A DNA stretch of 64,000 bases, from NCBI RefSeq assembly GCF_000230995.2, contig NC_019973.1, forward strand, positions 5,656,001 to 5,720,000, given 5' to 3'. The notes under the pieces were generated by a model, which was not told the origin of the DNA, did no database searches, and was given only the letters and a program-made list of their open reading frames with translations. Source of the stretch: Mesorhizobium australicum WSM2073 (GTDB lineage Bacteria > Pseudomonadota > Alphaproteobacteria > Rhizobiales > Rhizobiaceae). Shown one piece after another: positions 15,783 through 25,168 of this stretch. A program made the position numbers and the translations under genes. Every line of letters begins with the position of its first letter. The first letter of the stretch is position 1.

Positions 15783-16172
15783 ATGGCCTCGCAGGAACTG
15801 GATTGGGCGATTTTCCAGATGGCGGTCGAAAGCGTCCGCTCACTCACATCAAGTTTCAGCGAAAGAGCCGCGGAGATAGCGGCGAGGAGCCAGGGCACAT
15901 TGGTTTTCGACGTGCGGGTCGACGATGACCCGCAGGTGCAGCGCATCGCCGCCATCCGCTATCGAGGCGAACAAACTGGCGTGGTCGCGTTGGACAGGCA
16001 GGGCCTTCTTACCCACTATTGCATGGTGAATGACACGTTCTCAGATCTGATGGCGCCTTTGGAGAACTGGACAAGCATACCTCTCTCGGCACAGGCAAAG
16101 ATCGATGTCACCGTTGATGCCGGTTTCTTCCTCGCCGCCCTACGAAATGCCGGTCATCTGCTTGGCAGTTAG
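15783..16172 (+). CDS. hypothetical protein, 129 aa
   Basis: A soluble alpha/beta protein: LDWAIFQMAVESVRSLTSSF, then LVFDVRVDDDPQVQRIAAIR, HYCMVNDTFSDLM and KIDVTVDAGFFLAALRNAGH. The sequence has normal coding character, but no family is recognised. It is divergent from queC; the 295-base gap between them holds the queC leader repeat. Confidence 0.5.
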   Translation: MASQELDWAIFQMAVESVRSLTSSFSERAAEIAARSQGTLVFDVRVDDDPQVQRIAAIRYRGEQTGVVALDRQGLLTHYCMVNDTFSDLMAPLENWTSIPLSAQAKIDVTVDAGFFLAALRNAGHLLGS

Positions 16173-16398
16173 TGTGACTGGAATGCATACTGCATCCCGC
16201 GAACGCGGCCGCGAGCGGCGCCCCAGCAAGGCCCTCCGGGCGCGTATGCCGACGGCCCAGGGAGAGCGCGACCCATCTGCTGCTCGCTTGGTCATATCCT
16301 GGGCACACCTGGCCCGTGGCGCAAACGCCAGGTTCCAACAATACGAAATCGAGAGACCTGTTTCCGGCAACAGACGGGGAAAACCGGCCTTCCACCAT

Positions 16399-16653
16399 TC
16401 AGGCAGCGTCCAGTATGTCCGGCTCCGCCTCAAGAATTCCGGCGGGTAGGGACAGCGATTTTGCGATGCGATCCCGATAACCCTTGTTGTATCTCAGACC
16501 GGACTCAATGTTGAGAATTTCCTCAGCGGCAAGCCCGCACGCCACTGCCAGGTCCTCGACGGAATATCCAAGGTGCTCACGATAAGCACGGATGATGTGG
16601 GTCCCCGCCGACATGGCCGTCAACACCGGCTCGGGAATGCGTGAATCTTTCAT
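16399..16653 (-). CDS. XRE-family helix-turn-helix regulator, 84 aa
   Basis: ATG 16653 is chosen since the upstream extension is not protein-like. The core is IIRAYREHLGYSVEDLAVAC, GLAAEEILNIESG, a Cro/CI-type HTH at residues 17-62, with a short C-terminal tail. It would bind DNA as a dimer; its target is unknown. It is divergent from the polysaccharide cluster that starts 536 bases away and could regulate it, but no operator was identified. Confidence 0.7.
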   Translation of the reverse strand: MKDSRIPEPVLTAMSAGTHIIRAYREHLGYSVEDLAVACGLAAEEILNIESGLRYNKGYRDRIAKSLSLPAGILEAEPDILDAA

Positions 16654-17188
16654 AAACACCTCGAAGAAGAGCAAGATGCCCGGCACCTCGGGAGAGTTCC
16701 TCCGGACACGGACAGGCAACAAACTGACGCAAATTTTCAGCCTGGAAGGTCTCGTGCATGGGCACCTTAGACCGGCGGCCGGAGGCGGTATATGGTGGTT
16801 CAACTGGGTCCGATCAAGTCGGAAAAAACTGACTGGCGCGATATGGTGTGATCGACTGTACCGACCATGTCCGCGCCACCCAGGCTGATTACCACCGACC
16901 TTCTCGAGCAGGAATTCGGCTTGCTCAACCCTGGATCCGGTGGTCCTGCCGTCTTGCTAGCCATCTCAAAGGGGCCGCCCTGGCCAGGGGAATGGGCAAC
17001 CGAGAGTCCGCCCGAGTAACCCGAGCTTATCGCTGCCATAGACGAGGAGGATGCCGCCGAGGCCGAGCCAGCCACTGACGGCCTATCCACGCCATGGATG
17101 ATCATCATCCATACAATCACTTTGGCCACCCATTGCCGAATGCGTTACTCGGGCCTCGCTACAGACCTCCCGAAGGCAAGGATGAGAA
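16654..17188. other. intergenic with one weak 50-aa frame
   Basis: A plus-strand frame from ATG 16867 to TAA 17017-17019 encodes RLITTDLLEQEFGLLNPGSG and continues in frame after the stop with PELIAAIDEEDAAEAEPATD, suggesting a gene broken by a stop codon. No family is recognised and no ribosome site is evident. The promoter of the polysaccharide cluster should lie here. Confidence 0.3.
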
Positions 17189-18152
17189 TTGGCCACTTTC
17201 ACAATCGTCATCCCTTTTTATCAGACAAAAGCGGGCATTCTTCGCCGGTCGCTACAGAGCGTATTCGAGCAGACATATCGGGACTTTGAGGTTCTGGTTA
17301 TTGACGATGAGTCCCCTCTTCCGGCTGAGGTCGAGATGGAAGCGCTTGACGCCGATCAGAGATCGCGCATCACGGTCATAAGGCAGGCCAACGCCGGCCC
17401 TGGTGGCGCTCGCAACACCGGGCTTGAGAACACTTCGCCTTTGACGCGTTTCGTCGCTTTCCTCGATTCAGACGATACGTGGCTGCCACATCATCTGAAC
17501 AACGCTTTTGAGAGCATGTTGTGCTTCGGAGGGGACTGTTACTGGGCCTCAATTGAGGCGAGCGAAGAGTTCCATTACCACCTCGCAATATCCGAACTCG
17601 CAGAGGCGGACGGGGTGCTTCGATTGGGGGAGCAGCCGCTGGTCATCGAAATTCCAGACCTTGCGAGCGCAATGCTGAAGGACTGGAGCTTTCTCCATCT
17701 CTCTGGAATGGTGATCGGCCCTACCATCTTCAAAAAAATCCGTTTCGACGCCACTCTTCGGCGCGCCGCGGAGGACGTGCTTTTCTTCTGCGATACAATC
17801 CTCGCCTCTCGGCGCAGCCTGCTCTGCGGTGATCCGGGCGTCGTGCGCGGCTTGGGCGTCAATATCTTTCACAGCATCGACCGCACATCGCGCCACTTCC
17901 TGCAGCAGCAATTCAACACCTGGGCAGCGCTCGACGCGCTCGAAGCTTGTTTTGCCCGACGGCCAGAGGAAGTTGAGTCAATCGCCACCTCCAAGGGCAG
18001 AGCGCGTCGCCAGGCTTTGGAGCCAGGCCGGACTTCTTCGTCGCGGCAAAGTGCCAAACGTCGGCCTGCTCGCGCGTTGGGCGTGGCGTGACCCTGAGTT
18101 GCTACTGACACTGAGGGAACTCGGGACAGCTAAGTTTGCGGAGGCGAAATGA
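17189..18152 (+). pseudogene. GT2 family glycosyltransferase, frameshifted near the 3' end
   Basis: TTG 17189 with AAGGATGAG upstream starts the frame (TFTIVIPFYQTKAGILRRSL). GT2 hallmarks follow: FEVLVIDDESP, NAGPGGARNTGLEN and the metal-binding FLDSDDTW; AAEDVLFFCD is the later acceptor-side motif. Near 17985-18000 the frame is lost; another frame carries the natural ending (RVARLWSQAGLLRRGKVPNV, then LLTLRELGTAKFAEAK) to TGA 18150-18152, which overlaps the next ATG. In the annotated frame the protein would end at 18091 with an arginine-rich tail. The catalytic domain is intact, so activity may survive. Confidence 0.7.
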
Positions 18153-19090
18153 CTCCATATCATTGGGAATCGAGCCACGGCAATTTTGGTGACGACCTCA
18201 ATCTCTGGCTATGGGACTTTCTGTTGCCTGGATTCCGGGAGGTGCGCCAACAAACAATGCTCGTGGGCGTCGGCACTGTCCTGAATTCGGGCCTGCTTCC
18301 ACGCGGTGTGCACAAGCTGGTTGTGGGAAGCGGCTGGGGCTACGGCACACCGCCCGACATCAGCAACAGCCGGGAATGGGATCTCCGCTGTGTGCGAGGT
18401 CCGAAAACAGCCGAACGGCTCGGGCTTGCTGTCGAACGGGGCATCGTTGATCCGGCCGTCATGGTTGCTGAGATGCCGGAATTCCAGCAACTGCCGAAAC
18501 GATACAAGAAGACCTTCATTCCACACTGGGAATCCGCCGAACACGGCATGTGGCAAGCCGTCTGCGAGATGGCCGGACTCACGTATCTGGACCCACGCGG
18601 TGACGCAAAGGCGGTCATCCGCGATATTGCGCAATCGGAGCTAATCATCGCGGAATCCATGCACGGCGCGATTATCGCCGATGCCTTTCGGGTCCCTTGG
18701 ATCGCGGTAGCCACATCGGCCTCCATCAATGACTTCAAATGGAACGACTGGGCAATGAGTGTCGGCGCGACCTACAAGCCCCACGTGATACCCGTGTCCT
18801 CGCGGGGGGAAGCGTCGGCGAAAGGCAAGCCCTTTTGGGGTGTCACACCAAACGGCAGCCTCCCGAAGCCAGTGTTGGTTGGCCCAACCCCAGGGCGACG
18901 CCCCACGCGCCCGGAGAGGCCCCAGTCCTTGCTGCGGTCGATGGTCAAAAAATTCTTGGCCGCACCCTCGGCAGCAGGTCTGTTCAAAGCGAGCCGCCGG
19001 GAACCGCAGCTTAGTCCCGATGGCTCGCTAGACGGCTTGAAGAGTCGCTTGGGTGAGGTTCTGAACGGAATCCGCAAAGACTATCTTTAA
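18149..19090 (+). CDS. polysaccharide pyruvyl transferase family protein (ExoV-like)
   Basis: The N terminus has HGNFGDDLNLWLWDFLLPGF, as in ExoV-type ketal pyruvyl transferases, followed by VGVGTVLNSGLLP, RGPKTAERLGL and the conserved AESMHGAIIADAFRVPWIAV. It would transfer a pyruvate ketal from phosphoenolpyruvate to a repeat-unit sugar at the cytoplasmic membrane. The last 90 residues are basic and less conserved. ATG overlaps the stop of the preceding glycosyltransferase in its natural frame, which supports one operon. Confidence 0.8.
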   Translation: MTPYHWESSHGNFGDDLNLWLWDFLLPGFREVRQQTMLVGVGTVLNSGLLPRGVHKLVVGSGWGYGTPPDISNSREWDLRCVRGPKTAERLGLAVERGIVDPAVMVAEMPEFQQLPKRYKKTFIPHWESAEHGMWQAVCEMAGLTYLDPRGDAKAVIRDIAQSELIIAESMHGAIIADAFRVPWIAVATSASINDFKWNDWAMSVGATYKPHVIPVSSRGEASAKGKPFWGVTPNGSLPKPVLVGPTPGRRPTRPERPQSLLRSMVKKFLAAPSAAGLFKASRREPQLSPDGSLDGLKSRLGEVLNGIRKDYL

Positions 19091-19397
19091 GCAACGGGAC
19101 GCTCGAGCAAATGTTGAAAATCAGCGTGGGGTGGTGCTCGCGGCCAGACGAGGTCGCGCGATTGAACGGACACGCGATGACAAGTCCGCGAGCAGTGACT
19201 CGGGCCGAAAATTCCGAAATGCGTGGTGAAACAGCGAGAAGTGCGTTGGCGTCCCCGCACGTCACTGCATTGTGGCGCGAGGAAGCTTTGATCGTATCCA
19301 CGTCGAGACAGGCGCGGTGCCGGGCAGTTGCGCATAGAGGACACCGATAGAATGGGGCTGCAGCCGAGAGTTCTGGATTTGCCAGTTGGGCTCAGTC

Positions 19398-20879
19398 ATG
19401 AGTATCGCTGACCGCCTGGTAGCGGGAAGTCTCTGGGTCACTCTCTCAAGAATAATCGTCAACGGGCTCTCAATGCTGGGCACCATTGTCCTGGCCAGGT
19501 ATCTTTTGCCTTCGGACTTTGGCGTGGTGGCGCTTGCGACGACATTGTTGGCCGTGGTGACCTCAATCACCGATCTTTCACTGAGTGAAGCGCTTATCCG
19601 TCATGAAGACCCCAGGGAATCCCATTTCAGCGCCGCATGGACCTTGGGTGCGACGCGAGGCCTCATACTGTGCATCTTCTTCGCCGCGTTCGCCTATCCC
19701 GCGTCCCTCATCTATAACGAGCCGCGCCTGTTCGGCGTCTTGCTCGCTTTGAGCCTCAGTCTTGCCATGAGCGGACTGGTGAACCCGCGAAAAATCATTC
19801 TTCAGCGCGAACTGATCTTCAGGCAAGAGTTCGTGTTGAGCGTTGCCCAGAGAGTGGCCGGTTTCGTAGCCGCGATCGGCGTTGTGATCATCTACCAGAG
19901 TTACTGGGCGCTTGTGGTCGGCACTTTGGTGATGCAGGCGACAAATGTTGTGACGTCCTACCTCGTCATGCCGTTCCGTCCGCGCGTAACTTTCTCCCAC
20001 ATGCGAGAGTTTTTTTCGTTTTCGGCCTGGATTACTGCCGGACAGATCGTGAATACGCTCAACTGGCGTTTCGACTACCTGCTCATAGGAAAGCTGTTAG
20101 ACAGGTCCGCCATTGGCTATTATTCGCTGGGTGGGCAGCTTGCGATGATGGCCACCCGTGAAGCCACTGCGCCACTGACAGCAACCATCTATCCGGCGTT
20201 CGCCAATGTGCGCCATGATGCTCAGCGTCTGGCGGCGGCCTATTCGCGAACGCAGGCCCTGCTGACAGCGGCTGCCCTGCCCGCCGGCATAGGGATGGCT
20301 GTGATAGCAGATCCCCTGGTGAGACTGGTGCTCGGCGAAAAATGGCTTCCCGCTATTTTCATCATCCAGGCGCTCGCCTCAGTTTACGCCCTGCAAACAT
20401 TGGGTTCTCTCAACCAGCCCCTTGGCATGGCGCTGGGGCAGACCCGGACCCTGTTCGTGCGTGATACACAGATGCTTCTTGTCCGCATACCGGTGATTTC
20501 GATCGGTTTGGTGTGCTGGGGGCTACCGGGGCTGATATTCAGCCGGGTGCTCACCGGTCTGTTCAGCGCTGTCGTCAACATGGTGGTGGTGGAGCGGCTC
20601 ATCAATGTCTCGGTCAGGGCGCAGTTGTTGGCGAATTTCAGGGCGCTCGCCAGCTCGGCCGTTCTGGCCGCAGGTGTAACGCTCGCCGATCATTACATCA
20701 GCGTTCAGACCACGCAGACCGGCTTGGTTCTCCAACTCGCCGTCCTCATCTGCCTCGGCGGAACTCTCTATTGCGGTTTCAGTCTCTTTCTCTGGATCGT
20801 TATGGGCCGTCCGGATGGGCCAGAAACCGAAGTGAGAAAGCTCGCTTTCAAGGCGCTGTCCAAAGTCAGCCACGCGTGA
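19398..20879 (+). CDS. Wzx-type polysaccharide flippase (MOP superfamily)
   Basis: About 493 residues with 12-14 predicted membrane helices, starting SIADRLVAGSLWVTLSRIIV and including the family-typical ARYLLPSDFGVVALATTLLA and an RKIILQRELIFRQEF cytoplasmic loop. It should move lipid-linked repeat units across the inner membrane for the polysaccharide made by this cluster. ATG 19398 is preferred to an upstream TTG at 19386. A gap of 307 bases from the preceding gene has no clear gene and could hold a second promoter. Confidence 0.85.
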   Translation: MSIADRLVAGSLWVTLSRIIVNGLSMLGTIVLARYLLPSDFGVVALATTLLAVVTSITDLSLSEALIRHEDPRESHFSAAWTLGATRGLILCIFFAAFAYPASLIYNEPRLFGVLLALSLSLAMSGLVNPRKIILQRELIFRQEFVLSVAQRVAGFVAAIGVVIIYQSYWALVVGTLVMQATNVVTSYLVMPFRPRVTFSHMREFFSFSAWITAGQIVNTLNWRFDYLLIGKLLDRSAIGYYSLGGQLAMMATREATAPLTATIYPAFANVRHDAQRLAAAYSRTQALLTAAALPAGIGMAVIADPLVRLVLGEKWLPAIFIIQALASVYALQTLGSLNQPLGMALGQTRTLFVRDTQMLLVRIPVISIGLVCWGLPGLIFSRVLTGLFSAVVNMVVVERLINVSVRAQLLANFRALASSAVLAAGVTLADHYISVQTTQTGLVLQLAVLICLGGTLYCGFSLFLWIVMGRPDGPETEVRKLAFKALSKVSHA

Positions 20880-20911
20880 TCTCCAGCTCGTCAATTCAAA
20901 AGAGAGGTACG

Positions 20912-21928
20912 ATGCCAGGTGCTCAGGAACTAGAACTCATTGCTGCGCTGCAGGACATAACGCATGATTGCCTAAAGATGTTCGTCAGGCCCGATGAGCC
21001 GATAGCGATACTGGATTTTCCCGACATCAAGAACTGTGGCGACTCGGCAATATGGCTGGGGGAGATTGCCTATTTGAAGGATCGTTACGCAAAGCGGCCT
21101 TCCTATGTCTGCACGACGGACGATTTTTCCCATGATGAACTCAAGGGGATGGCTCCGAGTGGGCCGATATTTATCCATGGGGGCGGCAATTTCGGCGACT
21201 TATGGGTATCTCACCAGGACTTCCGGGAACATATAATGGAGTTGTTTCCCGACCGGCAGATCGTCCAGTTTCCGCAATCGATCCATTACAGCTCTCCGGA
21301 ACGGCTTGAGCAAAGCAGACGCGCCATTGGCCGACATAAGAACTTCGTGCTGCTGGTGCGCGACGAGGAATCCCTTCTGTTCGCCCAGGAAAAGTTCGAT
21401 TGCCAAGTGCATCTCTGCCCCGACATGGCTTTTTGCATCGGCAGCGTGCAGCCTGATGCGCCCCGCTTCCCGGTGCTCGCGATGCTTCGCCAGGACAAGG
21501 AGCAGGTCGGAGCGGTCGATTTCTCTGCCTACCCCCATATCCCAAGGGAGGACTGGATCACCGAGCGCCACTCGAGGGTGCGCGTTGCAAAAGCGCTCGG
21601 TGCGGCATCTGCTTTGCTGCACCTCAGCCCCTCAGAAGTGCGGTTGCGCAAACTGAATGCCGCGGCCAACAACCGCTTTCGACGCGGCATCCGGCAGATT
21701 TCCCGTGGCAAGGCCATCCTTACGGATCGCCTGCATGTGCACATCTGTTCGATTCTCATAGCGCGCCCCCACGCGGTGCTGGACAACAACTACGGAAAAA
21801 TTCGCCGGTTCATGAACGCTTTTTCGGGGGGTACCGATCTATCCTACAAGGCAATGTCGATCGACGACGGCATTAGATGGGCAAGAGAACAGGCGGTTGG
21901 CACAGTCAACGACTGGAGACTGTCATGA
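20912..21928 (+). CDS. polysaccharide pyruvyl transferase family protein (EpsO/PssK-like)
   Basis: ATG 20912 after AAGAGAGGTACG. Key segments are LDFPDIKNCGDSAIWLGEIA, GPIFIHGGGNFGDLW (the G-rich motif of the family), QFPQSIHY, VRDEESLLFA, LCPDMAF and the late AILTDRLHVHICSILIARPH. It is a second pyruvyl transferase-like enzyme in the cluster, only distantly like the one at 18149. Its stop overlaps the ATG of the next gene (ATGA). Donor and acceptor are not deducible from sequence. Confidence 0.8.
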   Translation: MPGAQELELIAALQDITHDCLKMFVRPDEPIAILDFPDIKNCGDSAIWLGEIAYLKDRYAKRPSYVCTTDDFSHDELKGMAPSGPIFIHGGGNFGDLWVSHQDFREHIMELFPDRQIVQFPQSIHYSSPERLEQSRRAIGRHKNFVLLVRDEESLLFAQEKFDCQVHLCPDMAFCIGSVQPDAPRFPVLAMLRQDKEQVGAVDFSAYPHIPREDWITERHSRVRVAKALGAASALLHLSPSEVRLRKLNAAANNRFRRGIRQISRGKAILTDRLHVHICSILIARPHAVLDNNYGKIRRFMNAFSGGTDLSYKAMSIDDGIRWAREQAVGTVNDWRLS

Positions 21929-22734
21929 CTGCCGTAACGTTCATTGTGCCTGTCAGGCATCAGGATAACGCGCGTGATTGGGGCCTCCTGAAGAGGAACC
22001 TCGCCCAAACCGTCACATCCATTGCCAATCAAACCAACCCCGATTGGCGAGGCATAGTGGTTGCGAATGAAGGGGCCGATCTTCCTGTCATGCCCGATAA
22101 GTTCTCGGTGGTCTGGGTGAGCTTTCCACCGAACGATATTCATGAGCGAGGCGATGCGACTGAGAACGACTTTCTGGATTCATTCCGCGCCGACAAAGGC
22201 CGCCGTGTTCTTGCCGGCATGCTCAATGCCGCTGGCAGCCGCTTCTTCATGATCGTTGACGACGACGATTTGGTAAGCTCTCGTATCGTGCAGTATGCTT
22301 CTAAGCATCCGAACGAAAACGGCTGGAGGATTGACAAGGGGTATCTCTGGGACGATGGCGGCAATGTTCTGCTCTGTCGTGACCAGTTCAGTCACTATTG
22401 CGGAACATCGCTGATCATTCGTTCGGATCTGTACGGGCTGCCGGCAAAAATCGAAGATGCCCCCATCGAATGGATCAAAGATACGCTTGGCAGCCACGTC
22501 CGTATAGCACCAGTTCTGGCCAAGCGCGGAACTCCCTTGAATTGCTTACCGTTCCGGGGTGCTGTGTACCGTGTTGCAAACAAGGGGTCGCACAGTAAGA
22601 CTCCGAGCCTCATGCAGATGTATTTCGTAAGCAGAAGCGCTCTGCAGCGTCCCTTCCGTGTCGCGAGGAATCTCGCCGGGTTGCGTCTGTTGTCAGCTCG
22701 CCACAGGAAAGAGTTCTTCGGACGACCAGAATAG
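21925..22734 (+). CDS. GT2-like glycosyltransferase
   Basis: Begins MTAVTFIVPVRHQDNARDWG, a GT-A type first strand; QTNPDWRGIVVANEG and FMIVDDDDLVSSRIV hold the nucleotide- and metal-binding DxD-like run. The rest is shorter than in most GT2 enzymes (269 residues). It is coupled by ATGA to the pyruvyl transferase and is the last gene of the cluster. The acceptor is unknown. Confidence 0.7.
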   Translation: MTAVTFIVPVRHQDNARDWGLLKRNLAQTVTSIANQTNPDWRGIVVANEGADLPVMPDKFSVVWVSFPPNDIHERGDATENDFLDSFRADKGRRVLAGMLNAAGSRFFMIVDDDDLVSSRIVQYASKHPNENGWRIDKGYLWDDGGNVLLCRDQFSHYCGTSLIIRSDLYGLPAKIEDAPIEWIKDTLGSHVRIAPVLAKRGTPLNCLPFRGAVYRVANKGSHSKTPSLMQMYFVSRSALQRPFRVARNLAGLRLLSARHRKEFFGRPE

Positions 22735-23372
22735 ACGGGCGGCTGCAAAGTTGTAGCAGGGCTTGAGCAATATTGGCGTTTGCGGCTGCGCTCTACGGCC
22801 TTGACGCGCGAGTTCGACACGCCTGATTGATTGCCTGGCCTGAATTGCATAGCCCTTTGTCAGCCCAGGTAAGGGAATCGACTCACTGTCGGTCAGGGGC
22901 AATTCAGGAGGATCTTGGCCATGAGCGGCCATTAGGCGGGGACCATATTCTCCAGCTTCTGACATCCGCAAATGAGGGTATCGCATTGGCGGTCGAGGGC
23001 CGAAGGTCTCTCGGTGGCACCGGCTGCGCCTAAGGAAAACCATACCCAGCAGCCAGGCCGAAGCGCTCTGTCAGTTGGCCTGGTTTTTGCGCTTGAACCG
23101 TCCAAGCCGACGGGCGCTTTGCATCTACGGTGTGGATGAAAACCATGCATAGAATCAGTTTTGTCGATCGTACCCGAACCGACATAAGCGACAGCACCTG
23201 CGGTGCATCGGCCCGTATCGCTGCTTCAATCGCTGAGGCACGAAACGTCCGAGTCGGGCAACCGCACGCCCGGGAGTCTGAGGCGGCATCGAAGAGTTCA
23301 ACCAATCGGCGTCGGCGCTCAAGGACGCCGCGACCTGATCAGACATTCGAGAGCGCCGTCCTTTGCGAAAAG
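22735..23372. other. about 640 bp without a recognised gene
   Basis: Several overlapping frames are open on both strands, none with a ribosome site or family motif. It separates the polysaccharide cluster from an SDR pseudogene and is probably a recombination scar. Confidence 0.4.
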
Positions 23373-23966
23373 ATGGAGAAGCCGTTGAAGCTTGCCGGTA
23401 AAACCGTTGTCGTAACCGGTGTCTGCTCCGGGGTCGGCGCCGAAGTCGCCCGTCTCGCCCGGTGCGAAGGCGCGCGTCTTATTGGAGTCGATCTGGAGGA
23501 TCCCGTCGTGATGCTGGACGCGTTCTTTCGCATCGATCAGGGTTCTCCCGAAGAAATTGACGCAGCGCTTACCCAGTTCCCCGAACGCGTCGACGGCCTC
23601 GTCAATGCCGCAGGCGTCTCGGGCACGCTGGATCGGGACATTGTCGCACGCGTGAATTATCTCGGGATACGTCATCTGTCACATGCACTTGCCTGCCCAA
23701 TGCCCGAGGCCTCTTCGATCGTGAATTTCGCCTGCCTGCATGACCCTGAATGGCCCAAGCGGGTTGATCTGCATAAGGAACTTGCCGCTACTCAGAGCTT
23801 TACGGATGGACTGGCTTGGCCGGCCGCCAACCCGGTGCCGCAGGAACCTGCTATCGCTATTTCAGGCGCCAGCATTGACTGGATACAACTTGCTGGCGGC
23901 CTGATCTTCGCCGCGCTCATGGCATACGCCGCCAGCGAATACCGCCGCCGGGTCATCGCGACCTGA
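23373..23966 (+). pseudogene. SDR (coniferyl-alcohol dehydrogenase-like) truncated at the catalytic YxxxK
   Basis: From ATG 23373 the Rossmann start is normal (GKTVVVTGVCSGVGAEVARL) with VNAAGVSG and VARVNYLGIRHLSHAL. After AWPAANPVPQE the family should continue with the catalytic Tyr-x3-Lys. Here that segment (TCYRYF) lies in another frame, which stops within a few codons. The annotated frame instead runs into a hydrophobic tail (WIQLAGGLIFAALMAYAASE) that does not belong to an SDR. So the gene was frameshifted and its 3' third replaced by unrelated sequence. It cannot be an active dehydrogenase. Confidence 0.7.
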
Positions 23967-24046
23967 CGGCAACTCCATTCGACTTGACGATCGCGAAACG
24001 GATGCGATGGCGGACAATTCACAAACGAGCACAAGGAAATCCTTAC

Positions 24047-24610
24047 ATGAGATCCTCACCGAAAGAGACCGCCACCGCGGCCATCCCGATTCATCGAGTG
24101 CATCCCCCGTCTTTCTGGAAGGGGATGATCCTTGCTGCGACCGTGATCGTCCTCGTACCGAGTAGTCAGGTTTCGGCTAAGGGCAAGGGACAAACCGTTC
24201 ACCACATAGATCAGGCAGCCTCAGTTGGTTGGGAGAGAAAGAAGATGGAAGAACTTCCGGCGGGAACAAAGTTCAACCACGCTAACAGGGATGGGGTGTG
24301 GGGCGGTCGGGGGCAAAGCGGGCACACGGGCGACGCAATTTGGATGACCTCAGAAAACGATGTAAACACGGCGCGCGGCTATGCAGGTAGTTCTGGAAAG
24401 TACTTTGTTGTCGAGGCGAAAGAGCCCCTCAAATTAGCGGTCATGGACGAGCAGGGTAATCAAGTGTTCCCCGATGAACTAGGCGCATGGGCTCCCTTGG
24501 CGCAGAGATACGGCTTGGATGGAGTGAAGACGGAATATGGAAGCTCGTACGAGGTGATTTTATTTCACAGAAGCAAGATTGCACCTGTGGAAGAACGTGG
24601 TTTCGATTAG
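24047..24610 (+). CDS. secreted protein, possible ADP-ribosyltransferase-like fold
   Basis: ATG 24047 gives a polar N terminus and a hydrophobic export segment (MILAATVIVLVPSSQVSA, about residues 25-42). The mature part has AGTKFNHANRDGVWGG, then AIWMTSENDVNTARGYAGSS, GKYFVVEAKEPLKLAVMD and a closing SYEVILFHRSKIAP. The order basic/aromatic strand, W-T-S followed by an A..YA helix, then paired strands resembles ADP-ribosyltransferase and RES-type toxins, but this is a by-eye resemblance and no catalytic Glu is firmly placed. It stands alone between two scarred regions. Confidence 0.5.
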   Translation: MRSSPKETATAAIPIHRVHPPSFWKGMILAATVIVLVPSSQVSAKGKGQTVHHIDQAASVGWERKKMEELPAGTKFNHANRDGVWGGRGQSGHTGDAIWMTSENDVNTARGYAGSSGKYFVVEAKEPLKLAVMDEQGNQVFPDELGAWAPLAQRYGLDGVKTEYGSSYEVILFHRSKIAPVEERGFD

Positions 24611-25168
24611 CACAGACGCCAGCGCACGACGCCATCGAGATAGGTGCCGTCCTCGTTGAGGGGGATGAAGTTTGCGAGTTCGGTCATGGTCTGTGTCCTG
24701 AGTGTGTGTTTCCCGACGGGAAAGCCCTTTCGGGCGAAGCCTCCCCGGTCTTTCCGGAGGGATGGCGAGAGCCCGCCCCACGGCGGCGGGCGGGACTGTC
24801 AAGTGGCGTGGTGCGGAAGGTGGGGGACCTTCTCGGTCCGCTCGCGGACTGGGGCGGAAAATTTCCACCTTCACGGGCCGCTTGACCGGCCCGGCCGGCG
24901 ATGCCCCCTCGTCGTCATCACGCAGTGGCGCGCTGCATCGCTTCACGTAGGTATCAAAGCCGTAAGGCTGATTCCTTGAGTAGCTCCGTTGGAAAGCGCG
25001 CGGGCGGTGATTGAGGTCAGCTTCCTGTTGCGCACCGCTCCCTTGCTGGAGCCGCCAGCCTTCGCCGCAATATGGACCATACCCGACCGTCGATAGAGGC
25101 CTCATGCGAGCTTCTGAAACGCCTTTGGCCAACGGCAGCGCGATGACGCCTTCAAGTGTGGGAAGATC
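24611..25168. other. about 560 bp downstream of traI, no intact gene
   Basis: On the minus strand a 26-codon frame (24687 down to 24607, MTELANFIPLNEDGTYLDGV) has an AGGACA site, and another short frame near 25083 reads KGAVRNRKLTSITARALSNG; both look like broken genes. Inverted repeats include TTTCCCGACGGGAAA near 24708 and a GCCCGCC/GGCGGGC pair near 24774-24795. In known M. loti islands further transfer regulators follow traI; none is recognisable here. Confidence 0.35.

Noticed and set aside
20513..20911. N-terminal extension of the second pyruvyl transferase
   Set aside because: Overlaps the flippase gene in another frame and is Arg/His-rich; ATG 20912 has a ribosome site.
24560..25132. 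190-residue minus-strand frame after traI
   Set aside because: Pro/Arg-rich and crossing several hairpins; reads as non-coding sequence left open by high GC.
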